From Pseudomonas sp. CCC3.1 (GTDB lineage: Bacteria > Pseudomonadota > Gammaproteobacteria > Pseudomonadales > Pseudomonadaceae), in contig NZ_CP133778.1 of NCBI RefSeq assembly GCF_034347405.1, positions 3,410,001 through 3,474,000 of the forward strand: DNA of 64,000 nt, written 5' to 3'. Under the pieces are notes generated by a model. That model saw nothing but the letters and a program-made list of their open reading frames with translations, was not told the origin of the DNA and did not search any database. Shown piece after piece: positions 15,957 through 25,242 of the stretch. The translations under genes and the position numbers were made by a program. How positions within the stretch are numbered: the first letter of the stretch is position 1; every line of letters starts with the position of its first letter.

Positions 15957-18428
15957 ATGCTACGACCAAACTTGAACCGAACCCCTCTTTCGATCGCTAC
16001 CCAGCGTCAGACTGTTCGCCGCACCCTGTTATCCAGCGCCCTTGTGGCATCGGTTTTACTGGGTTCATCCATGGTTCTGGCTGCTCCGGTGGCGTTGAAT
16101 ATTCCGGCTCAGTCGCTGGCCAGTGCGCTGAATGAATTTGGCAAACAAGCCAATCTGCAAATTCTCTACAGCCCGGATCAGGTTCAAGGCATCAAGTCGC
16201 ATTCGGTCTCCGGCTCGCTGGAGCCCGTCAAGGCGCTCGAAGCCCTGCTGCAAGGCAGCGGCGTGTCGTATCAGCTCAACGGCGACACGGTGATTATCAA
16301 CGCGCATCAGGGCAAAGGCCTGGAGTTGGGCGCCACCACGATTTCCGGCCAGAGCCTGGGCAACACGCTGGTGACCGAAGACTCCGGTTCCTACACCACC
16401 GGCGCCACGGCCAGCTCGACCAAACTGCCGCTGTCGATTCGCGAAACGCCGCAAACCGTGACAGTAATCACCCGCCAGTTGATGGACGATCAGGCCGCTC
16501 AGAGCATTGGCGATGTGCTGCGTAACGCACCGGGGATTTCCACCCAGGCCTACGACAGTGACCGCATGGAGTACTCGGCGCGTGGCTACGCCATCACCAA
16601 CTTCCAGTACGACGGGGTCAACAGCAAATACGATGGCGTTTTCGATGAAGGCGCGACCAAGGTCGACATGGCCTTGTATGACCGCGTCGACATCGTCAAA
16701 GGCGCTACCGGTCTGCTGTCCGGCTCGGGGGAACCTTCGGCAACGGTCAACCTGATCCGCAAGAAACCGACCCGCGAATTCAAGGCATCGATCACCGGCA
16801 GCGTCGGCTCATGGGACAACTACCGCACCGAAGGCGATATTTCCGGCCCGCTTAATGACGATGGCAGCGTGCGCGGGCGCTTGGTGGGGGTGTATCAGGA
16901 CGCCGACTCGTACCTGGATCACTACTCGAAAAAGAACGATGTGTTCTACGGCATCATCGAGGCCGATCTGACCCCGGACACCCTGCTGACTTTCGGCATG
17001 GACTACCAGAAGATCAAGCCGCGCGGCTCGTCCTGGACCGGCAACCCGTACTACGTCTCGGACTACAGCAAGACCGACTTCAGCCGTTCGTTCAACCCGG
17101 CCACTGACTGGAGCCGTCGCGATGTCACCGCACAAACGGTCTTCGCCTCCCTTGAACACCGTTTTGCCAACGACTGGAAAGTCAAAGGCACGCTGAATCA
17201 GCAAACCAACGACCACGACACCCAACTGGGCTCGGCCAGTGGCGGCAACCCGGACCCGGTCACCGGTGAAGGCATGTTTTTCTACTGGGGCAAGTGGGAA
17301 GGTCACCGCGTACAAAACACCGCAGACATCAACGCCTCCGGCCCGTTCACCCTGTTCGGCCGCGAGCATGAGCTGGTCGTAGGTGCCACGTCGCAGTCCT
17401 CACGACAAACCGGCGCCACCTTCGACGCCACTGAGTTTGGCCTAGTGCCTGGCAGCATCTTTGACTGGAACGGCAAATACCCGCAGCCCAACTTCCCGAA
17501 AAACGGCAAGTACGAAGAGAACACCAACCAGAACAGTGCTTACATCGCTGCGCGCTTCAAGCCGGTTGATGACCTGGCGGTGATCCTCGGCAGCCGCGTC
17601 AGCGACTTCCAGTACAACGACACCTACAAGTACTACGTGCAGTCATCGACGTTCAGTGACAACAAAACCAGCTCCAAGCAGCACGGCAAGGTCACGCCGT
17701 ACGCCGGTGTGGTGTATGACCTGAATGACACCTACTCGACCTACGCCAGCTACACCTCGATCTATAAACCTGTCACCGAGAAAAGCCGTTCTGGCAACGC
17801 GCTAGCCCCCACAGAAGGCAACAGCTACGAACTCGGCCTGAAAGGCGAATACTTCGGCGGCCGCTTGAATGCCAGCGTGGCGGTGTTCCGCACCGAACAG
17901 AAAAAGCTGCCGATCTATGCCGGTATCGATGGCGCGGGCAATACCTACTACGAGTCGGTTGACGGTGCCAAGACCAAAGGCATCGAGTTTGAACTGGCGG
18001 GTGAGTTGATGCCGGACTGGAACGTCATGGCCGGTTACACCTATGCCCAGACCAAAACCAATGATGGCGAACGTCTGTATGGCTACCCGCTGGAGACCAC
18101 CAAGCCGGAAAACGTGGCACGGGTGTTCACCACTTACCGCCTGCCGGGCGTGCTTGACAAAGTTACCGTGGGCGGCGGCGTGAACTGGCAGAGCCCGTTC
18201 TACGGCAAGATCTACAACGACTCGAAGGGTGACTACGACATCATCGAACAGGACAGCTACGCGCTGGTTAACCTGATGACCCGCTACCAGTACAACGAAC
18301 ACCTGACGTTCAACCTCAACGCCAACAACGTGTTCGACAAAAAATACCTGTCGGGCCTGGGCAACTTCAGCACCGTTTACTACGGCGAACCCCGCAGCCT
18401 GACGCTGACCACCAAGTACACGTTCTGA
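15957..18428 (+). CDS. fpvA: TonB-dependent ferripyoverdine receptor
   Basis: An 823-residue outer-membrane receptor. It has a signal peptide ending near VLAAP, an N-terminal secretin/TonB short (signalling) domain at about 45-120 (IPAQSLASALNEFGKQANL), a plug domain starting near SIRETPQTVTVITRQ, and a 22-strand barrel ending in KYTF with terminal Phe. The signalling domain means it can talk to an FpvR-type anti-sigma factor, but none is nearby. The position directly behind pvdE and the YYGEPRSLTL ending support FpvA. A Fur-like site is upstream. Its pyoverdine specificity cannot be predicted by eye. Confidence 0.87.
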   Translation: MLRPNLNRTPLSIATQRQTVRRTLLSSALVASVLLGSSMVLAAPVALNIPAQSLASALNEFGKQANLQILYSPDQVQGIKSHSVSGSLEPVKALEALLQGSGVSYQLNGDTVIINAHQGKGLELGATTISGQSLGNTLVTEDSGSYTTGATASSTKLPLSIRETPQTVTVITRQLMDDQAAQSIGDVLRNAPGISTQAYDSDRMEYSARGYAITNFQYDGVNSKYDGVFDEGATKVDMALYDRVDIVKGATGLLSGSGEPSATVNLIRKKPTREFKASITGSVGSWDNYRTEGDISGPLNDDGSVRGRLVGVYQDADSYLDHYSKKNDVFYGIIEADLTPDTLLTFGMDYQKIKPRGSSWTGNPYYVSDYSKTDFSRSFNPATDWSRRDVTAQTVFASLEHRFANDWKVKGTLNQQTNDHDTQLGSASGGNPDPVTGEGMFFYWGKWEGHRVQNTADINASGPFTLFGREHELVVGATSQSSRQTGATFDATEFGLVPGSIFDWNGKYPQPNFPKNGKYEENTNQNSAYIAARFKPVDDLAVILGSRVSDFQYNDTYKYYVQSSTFSDNKTSSKQHGKVTPYAGVVYDLNDTYSTYASYTSIYKPVTEKSRSGNALAPTEGNSYELGLKGEYFGGRLNASVAVFRTEQKKLPIYAGIDGAGNTYYESVDGAKTKGIEFELAGELMPDWNVMAGYTYAQTKTNDGERLYGYPLETTKPENVARVFTTYRLPGVLDKVTVGGGVNWQSPFYGKIYNDSKGDYDIIEQDSYALVNLMTRYQYNEHLTFNLNANNVFDKKYLSGLGNFSTVYYGEPRSLTLTTKYTF

Positions 18429-18437
18429 CCTTCTCCT

Positions 18438-18503
18438 GTAGGAGCGAGCTTGCCTCGCGATCTTTTAAAAGATCAAAAGATCGCGAGGCAAGCTCGCTCC
18501 TAC
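18438..18503. repeat. REP doublet after fpvA
   Basis: Perfect inverted repeat of the GTAGGAGCGAGCTTGCCTCG type around a central GATCTTTTAAAAGATC region. It starts 10 bases after the fpvA stop, so it probably protects or ends the fpvA message. Confidence 0.85.
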
Positions 18504-18572
18504 AGTCAGTCTGCCCCTGTGCTTTTCGTGTAATCCCCTTACACTGACCGCCCCTGACTCACTGGCGCGATC

Positions 18573-19436
18573 ATGGACCTCGACCTGGCCCGTACCTTCC
18601 TCGAAATCGTTCGCTGCGGCAGCCTTGCGGCAGCCGCCGAAAAACTCCACATCACCCAGACCGCCGTCACTGCCAGGGTGCAAAAGCTTGAAAGCCTGCT
18701 CGGGACAGGCCTGTTTGTGCGTAATCGCGCCGGGGCCAAATTGACCCCCGACGGCGAAGCCTTCGTGGTCTATGCCAACCAATTGCTGCAAACCTGGGAA
18801 GCCGCCCGTCGCGATGTGCCGCGCCCCGAGGGCCTGCACAAAATGCTTCACATCGGCGGTGAAGTCAGCCTGTGTAACCCACTGATCCTGAGTTGGGCCA
18901 AAGCCCTGCGCCAACACCTCACCACGCACGCCTTGCGGATCCAGATTCGTGACGGCGAGCATTTGTTGCGCCAGATCGAAATGGGTTTGATGGATGCCGC
19001 GCTGGTGTATCAACCGGCGTATTGGCCGGGGATGCAAGTGGAGCAGTTGCTCGAAGAAAAACTGATCCAGATTCGCCGCCCCGCCCTGCCCGATCCTTAT
19101 GTGTACGTGGACTGGGGCGAAGACTTCCGCCGCCAGCATGACGCGGCCCTGCCCGACAAGGCCCGAGCGCCCATCAGCTTCAACCTGGGGCCCGTGGCGT
19201 TGCATTACATTCTGGAAAACGGCGGCAGCGGCTACTTCCGCACCCGAGTGGTCAAAAGTTACCTGGACAGCGGCGTACTCGAACGCGTGCCCAAAGCCCC
19301 CGAATTCAACTACCCGACCTATCTGGTGTATTCACGCGAGCGCGACAGTGCGGCTTTGCAGCACGCCATCGAACTGCTGCGCGAACGGGTTAAAGAAGAC
19401 GGCGACTGGTCGCAGCGCTGGGGCCCGGAAATTTAA
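18573..19436 (+). CDS. LysR-type regulator upstream of an AGE isomerase
   Basis: A 287-residue LysR protein with the HTH at residues 1-60 (LARTFLEIVRCGSLAAAAEKL, split around an ITQTAVTARVQKLE recognition helix) and an effector domain to the end. It stops 86 bases before the sugar isomerase gene on the same strand, so control of that gene is possible though LysR genes are more often divergent from their targets. The effector is unknown. Confidence 0.88.
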   Translation: MDLDLARTFLEIVRCGSLAAAAEKLHITQTAVTARVQKLESLLGTGLFVRNRAGAKLTPDGEAFVVYANQLLQTWEAARRDVPRPEGLHKMLHIGGEVSLCNPLILSWAKALRQHLTTHALRIQIRDGEHLLRQIEMGLMDAALVYQPAYWPGMQVEQLLEEKLIQIRRPALPDPYVYVDWGEDFRRQHDAALPDKARAPISFNLGPVALHYILENGGSGYFRTRVVKSYLDSGVLERVPKAPEFNYPTYLVYSRERDSAALQHAIELLRERVKEDGDWSQRWGPEI

Positions 19437-19522
19437 CATGTGTGCAGGGATGAAAGCTTTCAGCTTTAAGGCCAATCCCTTAGTCTGCGAACGCTTGATA
19501 ACAAGAACTCCACAGGTGGCCC

Positions 19523-20767
19523 ATGACCGATCTCACGCGTGCCAGCGACAGCTGGTTGACCTCAGCTTCCCATCAACAGTGGTTGCACGATCAAGGCCAG
19601 GCACTGGTGGATTTCGCCAAAGCGGCCCGTCTTCCGTTCGGTTTTGCCAGCCTCGACCGCTTTGGCAAACGCCCGAACGATGCACAGACAGACACTGTCA
19701 CCACCGCCCGCATGGTTCACAGCTTCGCCCTCGCCCATATTCAGGGCCTGCCAGGCTGTGCACCGCTGATTGATCACGGTATCGCGGCCTTGACCGGCGC
19801 GTTACGCGATGCCACCCATGGCGGCTGGTTCGCCACCCCGAATGCGCAAGACGGCAATCGACGCAAAGCCGCCTACCTGCATGCCTTTGTCGCCTTGGCC
19901 GCCAGCTCTGCCGTGGTTGCCGGGCGCCAGGGCGCTGCCGAGTTACTGGCCGAAGCAGTGGGGGTTCTTGAGCGGCATTTCTGGTCAGAAGACGAAGGGG
20001 CATTGCTGGAAAGCTTTGCTGAAGACTGGAGCGACTGCGAAGCGTATCGCGGCGCCAACAGCAATATGCATGGCACCGAAACCTTTCTGGTACTGGCCGA
20101 TGTGCTCGACGAGGACCTGTGGCTCGACCGTGCGCTGCGTATCGCTGAACGGGTGATTCATCAACACGCGGCGCAGTCCGATCATTTGCCCATTGAACAC
20201 TTCGATGCGCAGTGGCAGCCGCTGCCCGACTACAACCGCGACAATCCGGCAGACCCTTTTCGGCCTTTCGGCAAAACCCCAGGCCATGCATTCGAATGGG
20301 CTCGCCTGTTGTTGCACCTTGAGGCCGCCCGCAAACAGCGCGGCATGCCGAGCCCTGACTGGCTGCTGGAAGATGCCCGGCAACTGTTCCACAGCGCTTG
20401 TCGCCATGGCTGGAACGTCGATGGTGAGGCAGGCATTGTCTACACCCTGGACTGGAACCATCAGCCGGTGGTGCGTGAGCGCTTGCACTGGACCCTGGCC
20501 GAAGCGGCTGCGGCGGCCGCAGCGTTGGTGCAACGCACCGCCGAGCCTGAATATGACGAGTGGTATCAGCGTTTCTGGGACTACATCGACCTGCACCTGA
20601 TAGACCGTCAGAACGGCAGTTGGCACCACGAACTGGGGCCGGACAACTTGCCCTCAGAAAACATCTGGCCCGGCAAGCCGGATCTTTACCATGCTTACCA
20701 GGCCACATTATTACCGCGCTTGCCGCTGGCGATCAGCCTGGCCAGCGCGCTCAAACTGCGCCGCTGA
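19523..20767 (+). CDS. AGE-family aldose-ketose isomerase (mannose isomerase/YihS-like)
   Basis: A 414-residue (alpha/alpha)6-barrel protein of the N-acylglucosamine 2-epimerase superfamily. Histidines expected in the active site are seen in NSNMHGTE near residue 185, in KTPGHAFEW near 250 and in DLYHAYQA near the C-terminus. The subgroup includes mannose isomerase and the YihS sulfoquinovose/mannose isomerase. I infer interconversion of mannose with fructose or a related pair. No kinase, transporter or other sugar gene flanks it. A CAGGTGG site precedes the ATG. A 145-bp palindrome follows. Confidence 0.85.
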   Translation: MTDLTRASDSWLTSASHQQWLHDQGQALVDFAKAARLPFGFASLDRFGKRPNDAQTDTVTTARMVHSFALAHIQGLPGCAPLIDHGIAALTGALRDATHGGWFATPNAQDGNRRKAAYLHAFVALAASSAVVAGRQGAAELLAEAVGVLERHFWSEDEGALLESFAEDWSDCEAYRGANSNMHGTETFLVLADVLDEDLWLDRALRIAERVIHQHAAQSDHLPIEHFDAQWQPLPDYNRDNPADPFRPFGKTPGHAFEWARLLLHLEAARKQRGMPSPDWLLEDARQLFHSACRHGWNVDGEAGIVYTLDWNHQPVVRERLHWTLAEAAAAAAALVQRTAEPEYDEWYQRFWDYIDLHLIDRQNGSWHHELGPDNLPSENIWPGKPDLYHAYQATLLPRLPLAISLASALKLRR

Positions 20768-20787
20768 AGGCAGGCGCACAAAACCTC

Positions 20788-20932
20788 GTAGCAGTTGCCG
20801 AGCCTGCGAGGCTACGTCCGATTGCGCAGCGATCGTAAACGCTAAGTGCAAGATTGAACTGACAAACCGCGGTGTTTGATCTTACGACTGCAACGCAGCC
20901 GGACGTAGCCTCGCAGGCTCGGCAACTGCTAC
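20788..20932. repeat. Long palindromic intergenic element, copy 2
   Basis: The 33-base arms match copy 1 except that GCACCGCGAGG reads GCCTGCGAGG. The core contains GATCGTAAACGCTAAGTGCA and a TTACGACTGC segment, in the same orientation as copy 1. It lies between the isomerase and the convergent TonB receptor gene. Confidence 0.85.
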
Positions 20933-20951
20933 GGAATCGATTTAGCGAGCA

Positions 20952-23384
20952 TCACCAGTCGTATTTAACCTCCAGCGCCGCCGTGCGCTGTTGGCCGTAG
21001 TAGCAGCCAAAGCTGTAGTTACACGACGACACGTACTCGCGGTCAAACAGGTTTTGCACGTTCAGGCGGGTGCTGACGCCTTTGAAACTGGGGTCGAGCG
21101 CCGCCAGGTCATAACTCAGTGTGGCGTCGTAAATCACAAATGACGGGGTTTTGAAGGTGTTGGCCGAGTCGCCATTGTTTTTACCGGTGTAGCGCGCCCC
21201 TCCCCCCAGGGTCAGACCATGCAGTACCGCCCCGCTGAAGTGGTAGTCGGTCCAGAGGCTGGCCGCCCACGGCGCTTGCGCCTCGCTACGGTTGCCTTTA
21301 GTGCTGTAATTGGACTTGCTGTAAAAGGCGTCCAGATACGACAGCGAAGCGATCAGGTCGATATGGCTCAAGCTGCTCTTGGCTTCCAGCTCAACCCCGC
21401 GCGAACTTATCTCAGCGTCCTGGACCTGATATTCCGGGTTCTGCAAGTCGCCGGTCAGCACGTTTTGTTGCTTGATATCGAACACCGACGCCGTGAGCAA
21501 GGTGCTGTCATTGGGCTGGTACTTGACCCCCACCTCATATTGCTTGCCGGTCACCGGCACGAACGCCTTGGAGCCACGCTCCGGAGCCGTTGTGCCCACA
21601 GACGGCAAGAACGATTCGGTGTAGCTGATGTACGGCGCCAAGCCGAACGAGGTGACATAGGTCAGGCCCACGCGCCCAGTGAATTTGTTGTCGTTTTGCG
21701 ACACCCGCGAGTTGGCCAGCAAGTCATTGTTTTCAACCTTGGCCCAATCCTGGCGACCGCCAATGGTCAGGATGAAGTTGTCCAACTTGATCTGATCCTG
21801 CACATACAGGCCGGTTTGCTTGACCAGGTTGTCCCATTTCGTGGTCAGGGTCGGCACGCCCGTGGTGCGGTAGTTCGTCGGGTTGTACAGGTCGATGACT
21901 TCGCTGCCATACAGGTTGTAGCCCTGGTATTTACGGGTGAAATGCCGGTAGTCGAGCCCCACCAGCAAGGTGTGCTGCAACGCCCCGGTGGCGAAGTCGC
22001 TTTGCAGGTGGTTATCGAAGGTGTACGAACTGTTTTGCTGACGCCAGTCGAGCTTGGTCCGGCTGGCATGGGTGTCTGCGACCCCGTCTACAGTGACAAA
22101 GCGATTGAGGTAAAAACCCTTGTAGCGATCATTGACGTCGATGTAGCTCAGGCTTTGGCGGTAGGTCATGACGTCATTGAAGGCATGCGAAAACTGATAG
22201 CCGAGCACGTATTGGTCGCGTTTGTAGTCGTTCCATTTCGAGTCACCCAAGAACGCATCGCGATCAATCTTGTTGCCCTGGGCGTTGCGGTACAGGCTGC
22301 CCACGGCGGGCAGTGCCTGATAATCGGCCAGGCCATCATCGCGCTGCAATTGCGCGTAAACCGTCAGCTCAGTGCTGTCATCGGGGGTCCAGCGCACGCT
22401 TGGCGCCAGCAGCTTGCGTGAATCTTCGGTGTAATCCACTTGCTCGCTGCCAGTGTTGCCGACACCCAGCAGCCGGTAGCTCAGGGTTTTGGCTTCATCC
22501 AGCGGCCCGGTGAAATCAAACGCGAGGTTGTAGCGATCAAAACTGCCGGTGCCGACCTTGATTTGATGCTTGACCTCGGTGCTGGGGCGCTTGGACACCA
22601 GGTTGATCATGCCGCCAGGCTGGTTTTGCCCGTACAGCACTGAAGACGGCCCTTTGAGCACTTCGATGCGTTCCAGGGTGTACGGGTCGATTTGCGGCGC
22701 GCCGCCCAGACTGCCCGCCGAGGGCAAGTAGGCGCCATCGAGATAGAGCAAGGTCGGGGCAAATCCGCGGCTGGTGATCTCGTCAGCAATGGTGTTGCGA
22801 TCAGTAAAGCCATTGGTGCTCAGGCCCGGCGTGTAACGCAATGCCTGGGTCAGGTCACGGGCGCCCTGCACCTGTACCTGGTCCGCCGTGACCACGTTGA
22901 TGGTCTGCGGGACCTCCAGGATCGGCGTATCGGTCTTGGTCGCAGTGGCCGAGCGGGTGGCCACAAAGCCGTCCACCGGACCACGGCCGTCCTCCGCCTG
23001 CCGCGCCGAAACCGTGGTCGCACCCAAATTCAATGCGCCCGTTTCAACCAGCGGGTAAACACTCAATGCGCCGTTGTCAGTCACGCTCAAGCCCAGGCCA
23101 CTGCCTGCCAACGCACGTTCAGCGGCCTGCTGCGGGGTGAACATGCCGTGCACCGGTGCCGAGGTTTTGCCTTGCAGCAATGCTGGAGAAATCGACAGTG
23201 TCAGGTTGCTGTCACGGGCAATCCGACTCAGGGTTACCCCCATCGGGGCGGCTGGCAAATCGTAGGCACGAACGGCGCCTTGTTGGTGGGTCACAGACTC
23301 GGCCAGCGCACTCAACGGGTGGCCAGCAATGCTCAGGGTAATGGTCAGTGCCAGCAGGCACGGTCTTAGCGGGACGTACGGCAT
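20952..23384 (-). CDS. TonB-dependent siderophore receptor with signalling domain (ferrichrome/ferrioxamine type)
   Basis: An 810-residue outer-membrane receptor. The signal peptide ends near LSALAES, an STN signalling domain covers about 35-105, the plug begins near ILEVPQTINVV, and the barrel ends in terminal Trp (VKYDW). A cysteine pair in SCNYSFGCYYG close to the C-terminus resembles FhuA/FiuA/FoxA receptors, so a hydroxamate xenosiderophore is my inference. The ATG at 23384 has AAAGGA 6 bases upstream; the frame extends to 23453 without a ribosome site. It stands behind a FecI/FecR-type pair that should control it. Confidence 0.88.
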   Translation of the reverse strand: MPYVPLRPCLLALTITLSIAGHPLSALAESVTHQQGAVRAYDLPAAPMGVTLSRIARDSNLTLSISPALLQGKTSAPVHGMFTPQQAAERALAGSGLGLSVTDNGALSVYPLVETGALNLGATTVSARQAEDGRGPVDGFVATRSATATKTDTPILEVPQTINVVTADQVQVQGARDLTQALRYTPGLSTNGFTDRNTIADEITSRGFAPTLLYLDGAYLPSAGSLGGAPQIDPYTLERIEVLKGPSSVLYGQNQPGGMINLVSKRPSTEVKHQIKVGTGSFDRYNLAFDFTGPLDEAKTLSYRLLGVGNTGSEQVDYTEDSRKLLAPSVRWTPDDSTELTVYAQLQRDDGLADYQALPAVGSLYRNAQGNKIDRDAFLGDSKWNDYKRDQYVLGYQFSHAFNDVMTYRQSLSYIDVNDRYKGFYLNRFVTVDGVADTHASRTKLDWRQQNSSYTFDNHLQSDFATGALQHTLLVGLDYRHFTRKYQGYNLYGSEVIDLYNPTNYRTTGVPTLTTKWDNLVKQTGLYVQDQIKLDNFILTIGGRQDWAKVENNDLLANSRVSQNDNKFTGRVGLTYVTSFGLAPYISYTESFLPSVGTTAPERGSKAFVPVTGKQYEVGVKYQPNDSTLLTASVFDIKQQNVLTGDLQNPEYQVQDAEISSRGVELEAKSSLSHIDLIASLSYLDAFYSKSNYSTKGNRSEAQAPWAASLWTDYHFSGAVLHGLTLGGGARYTGKNNGDSANTFKTPSFVIYDATLSYDLAALDPSFKGVSTRLNVQNLFDREYVSSCNYSFGCYYGQQRTAALEVKYDW

Positions 23385-23486
23385 GGGGGGTCCTTTCTCG
23401 TTGTAGTGTTGGCAGTTGTAACCTTGACCAACGAGCAGGATTTTTCCCCTCACACTGTGTGTAAATAATTCTTATTGGCTGGTTTT

Positions 23487-24464
23487 TTAACGGCGAACAT
23501 CAATCACCGTCAGCCACGGCCCATAGCGCGTGACCTTGATCGGCAGGGTTTGCGCCAGTGCACTCAAGGTGTGCGCGGTGTTATCCAGCGGGAACACCCC
23601 AAACACCCGAACCCGCTCCGCTTCGGGGCTGATGCGCAACATGCCGGACTGATAAGGGCGTAGCGCATCGACCAAGGCCGACAGCGGCTCATCGTGCAAC
23701 TCGACCCGCCCTTCGAGCCAATCGGCCTGACTGCGTGAAGTCGGGGTTTGCGGGTCAATCTGATGGGCGGTGAACGAGACGGCCTGACCGGTTTCAATCC
23801 GCCGTTGCAAACCGCCCACAGTATCGAGTTGAACGCTGTGCTGTTGCACGCTGGCCAGGCTTTCGTCTGCCCCTTGGCGGACCATAAAGCGCGTACCCAA
23901 GGCTTTGACCTGGCCTTGCGCGGTGGCGACTACAAACGGGCGCTTGGCATCGGCGGCGACATCGACCTGCAGTTCGCCTTCGCGCAGCCGCACGCGGCGC
24001 TGCCCGGCGCTGAACTCGATATCGACCGCGCTGCGGGCGTTCAGGGTCAGGCGACTGCCATCCGCCAATTCAAGGGTTTTGCGTTCACCGGTGCCCGTGT
24101 GTTGATCGGCCATCAACCCCGCCAGCGGCGTGACCCGATCAACCACACCCGCAGCGCCCAACCCGAGCAGCAACAGCAATACGCCGCCTTGCAGGGCTTT
24201 TTTGCGTGAAGGCGAGGTTGTTTGCAGCAGCGCTTTACGAGCGGCTTGCAACTGCCCAGGGCTGCGCCGGTCAACCGACTGCACATCGGTCAGCGGATTT
24301 TTCAGCAGCCCGGCAACACGCTGCCAGGCGGCCATGTGTTCCGGGTTTTCGGCCAGCCAGGCTTTAAACACCTGACGTTCCGAGGGGCACGCCTGGCCGG
24401 ATTCGAGGCGCAGTATCCAGTCAATGGCTGCACGGGTGATGGGATCGACCTTGGTTTTGCTCAT
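23487..24464 (-). CDS. FecR-type anti-sigma factor
   Basis: A 325-residue inner-membrane anti-sigma factor. The N-terminal cytoplasmic part has AAIDWILRLESG and AWLAENPEHMAAWQRV, the DUF4880/FecR N-domain. One membrane helix lies near residues 90-110 (VLLLLLGLGAAGVV), and the periplasmic FecR domain contains HTGTGERKTLELADGSRLTL. It should receive the signal from the STN domain of the receptor gene 102 bases downstream. The ATG overlaps the sigma factor stop (ATGA), and GGAG precedes it. Confidence 0.93.
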   Translation of the reverse strand: MSKTKVDPITRAAIDWILRLESGQACPSERQVFKAWLAENPEHMAAWQRVAGLLKNPLTDVQSVDRRSPGQLQAARKALLQTTSPSRKKALQGGVLLLLLGLGAAGVVDRVTPLAGLMADQHTGTGERKTLELADGSRLTLNARSAVDIEFSAGQRRVRLREGELQVDVAADAKRPFVVATAQGQVKALGTRFMVRQGADESLASVQQHSVQLDTVGGLQRRIETGQAVSFTAHQIDPQTPTSRSQADWLEGRVELHDEPLSALVDALRPYQSGMLRISPEAERVRVFGVFPLDNTAHTLSALAQTLPIKVTRYGPWLTVIDVRR

Positions 24465-24973
24465 AAGGACTCCGCCGTTTGAGACAAGCAATGAACAAAG
24501 GCGCGGCGCAAATCTCGTTCCACCGTGGCCAGCGAGACACCTAATTGGTCGGCGATGGCTTGTTGCGGCATGCCATCGAGACGATTCAGCAAAAAGGCCC
24601 GTTTTACCCGCTGTGGCAGGCCTTCGAGCACGCGGTCAATGGCTTCGATGGCTTCGCGCACCAGGATAATGTCTTCAGCGGAGGGCGCGTAGCCTTGCGG
24701 CAGATCAGCCAGTTGCTCCAGGTACGATTGTTCCAGTTTGCGTCGGCGCCACAGCGAACACAGCAAGCGTCGGGCGACGGTGCTGAGGTAGGCGCGGGGC
24801 TCCTGGATACGGTGCAACTGTTGCGCGTCGAAGGCGCGTAAGAATGTGTCTTGAGTCAGATCGGCCGCATCCTGCGGGCAACGCACCTGCCGCGACAGCC
24901 AGCCGCGCAGCCACGTGTGGTTGTCGTGATACAGGCTTGCCAGCAGGGCTTTGGGATCCAGAGGAGATGACAC
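24461..24973 (-). CDS. FecI-type ECF sigma factor for siderophore uptake
   Basis: A 170-residue extracytoplasmic-function sigma factor. Region 2 is seen around CPQDAADLTQDTFLRAF, and region 4 around RVKRAFLLNRLDGMPQQAIADQLGVSLATVERDL. It should transcribe the receptor gene when the matching ferri-siderophore binds. The start is a GTG at 24973; an in-frame stop closes the frame a few codons upstream and the ribosome site is weak. It overlaps the anti-sigma gene by 4 bases. Confidence 0.93.
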   Translation of the reverse strand: MSSPLDPKALLASLYHDNHTWLRGWLSRQVRCPQDAADLTQDTFLRAFDAQQLHRIQEPRAYLSTVARRLLCSLWRRRKLEQSYLEQLADLPQGYAPSAEDIILVREAIEAIDRVLEGLPQRVKRAFLLNRLDGMPQQAIADQLGVSLATVERDLRRAFVHCLSQTAESL

Positions 24974-24994
24974 GATAGATAACCAGACTCAAAT

Positions 24995-25013
24995 AGCAAT
25001 AAGTCGCATTATC
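24995..25013 (-). promoter_or_regulatory. Candidate Fur box upstream of the FecI-type sigma gene
   Basis: GATAATGCGACTTATTGCT on the minus strand agrees with the Fur consensus at about 12 of 19 positions, concentrated in the two outer half-sites. It lies 22 bases before the GTG start, where Fur repression of a fecI-type gene is expected. Confidence 0.4.
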
Positions 25014-25079
25014 GGCAGATCGGGAGGAATTGCAATGGTGATGTTAAGAACCAGTATCCTCAAAAAAAACTAAGGACTC

Positions 25080-25224
25080 GTAGCCGTTGCCGAGCCTGCG
25101 AGGCTACGTCCGATTGCGAAGCAGTCGTAAAACCAAACACTGTGGTGTGTCAGTTCAACCTTGCACTTGGCGTTTGCGATCGCTTCGCAATCGGACGTAG
25201 CCTCGCAGGCTCGGCAACTGCTAC
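25080..25224. repeat. Long palindromic intergenic element, copy 3 (inverted)
   Basis: The same 145-base element as copies 1 and 2 but with the core in the opposite orientation: CAGTTCAACCTTGCACTTGG is the reverse complement of the copy 2 core. The left arm differs by one base (GTAGCCGTTG). It separates the FecI-type gene from the SDR gene. Confidence 0.85.
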
Positions 25225-25242
25225 GGAATCGGCTTTTGATCT

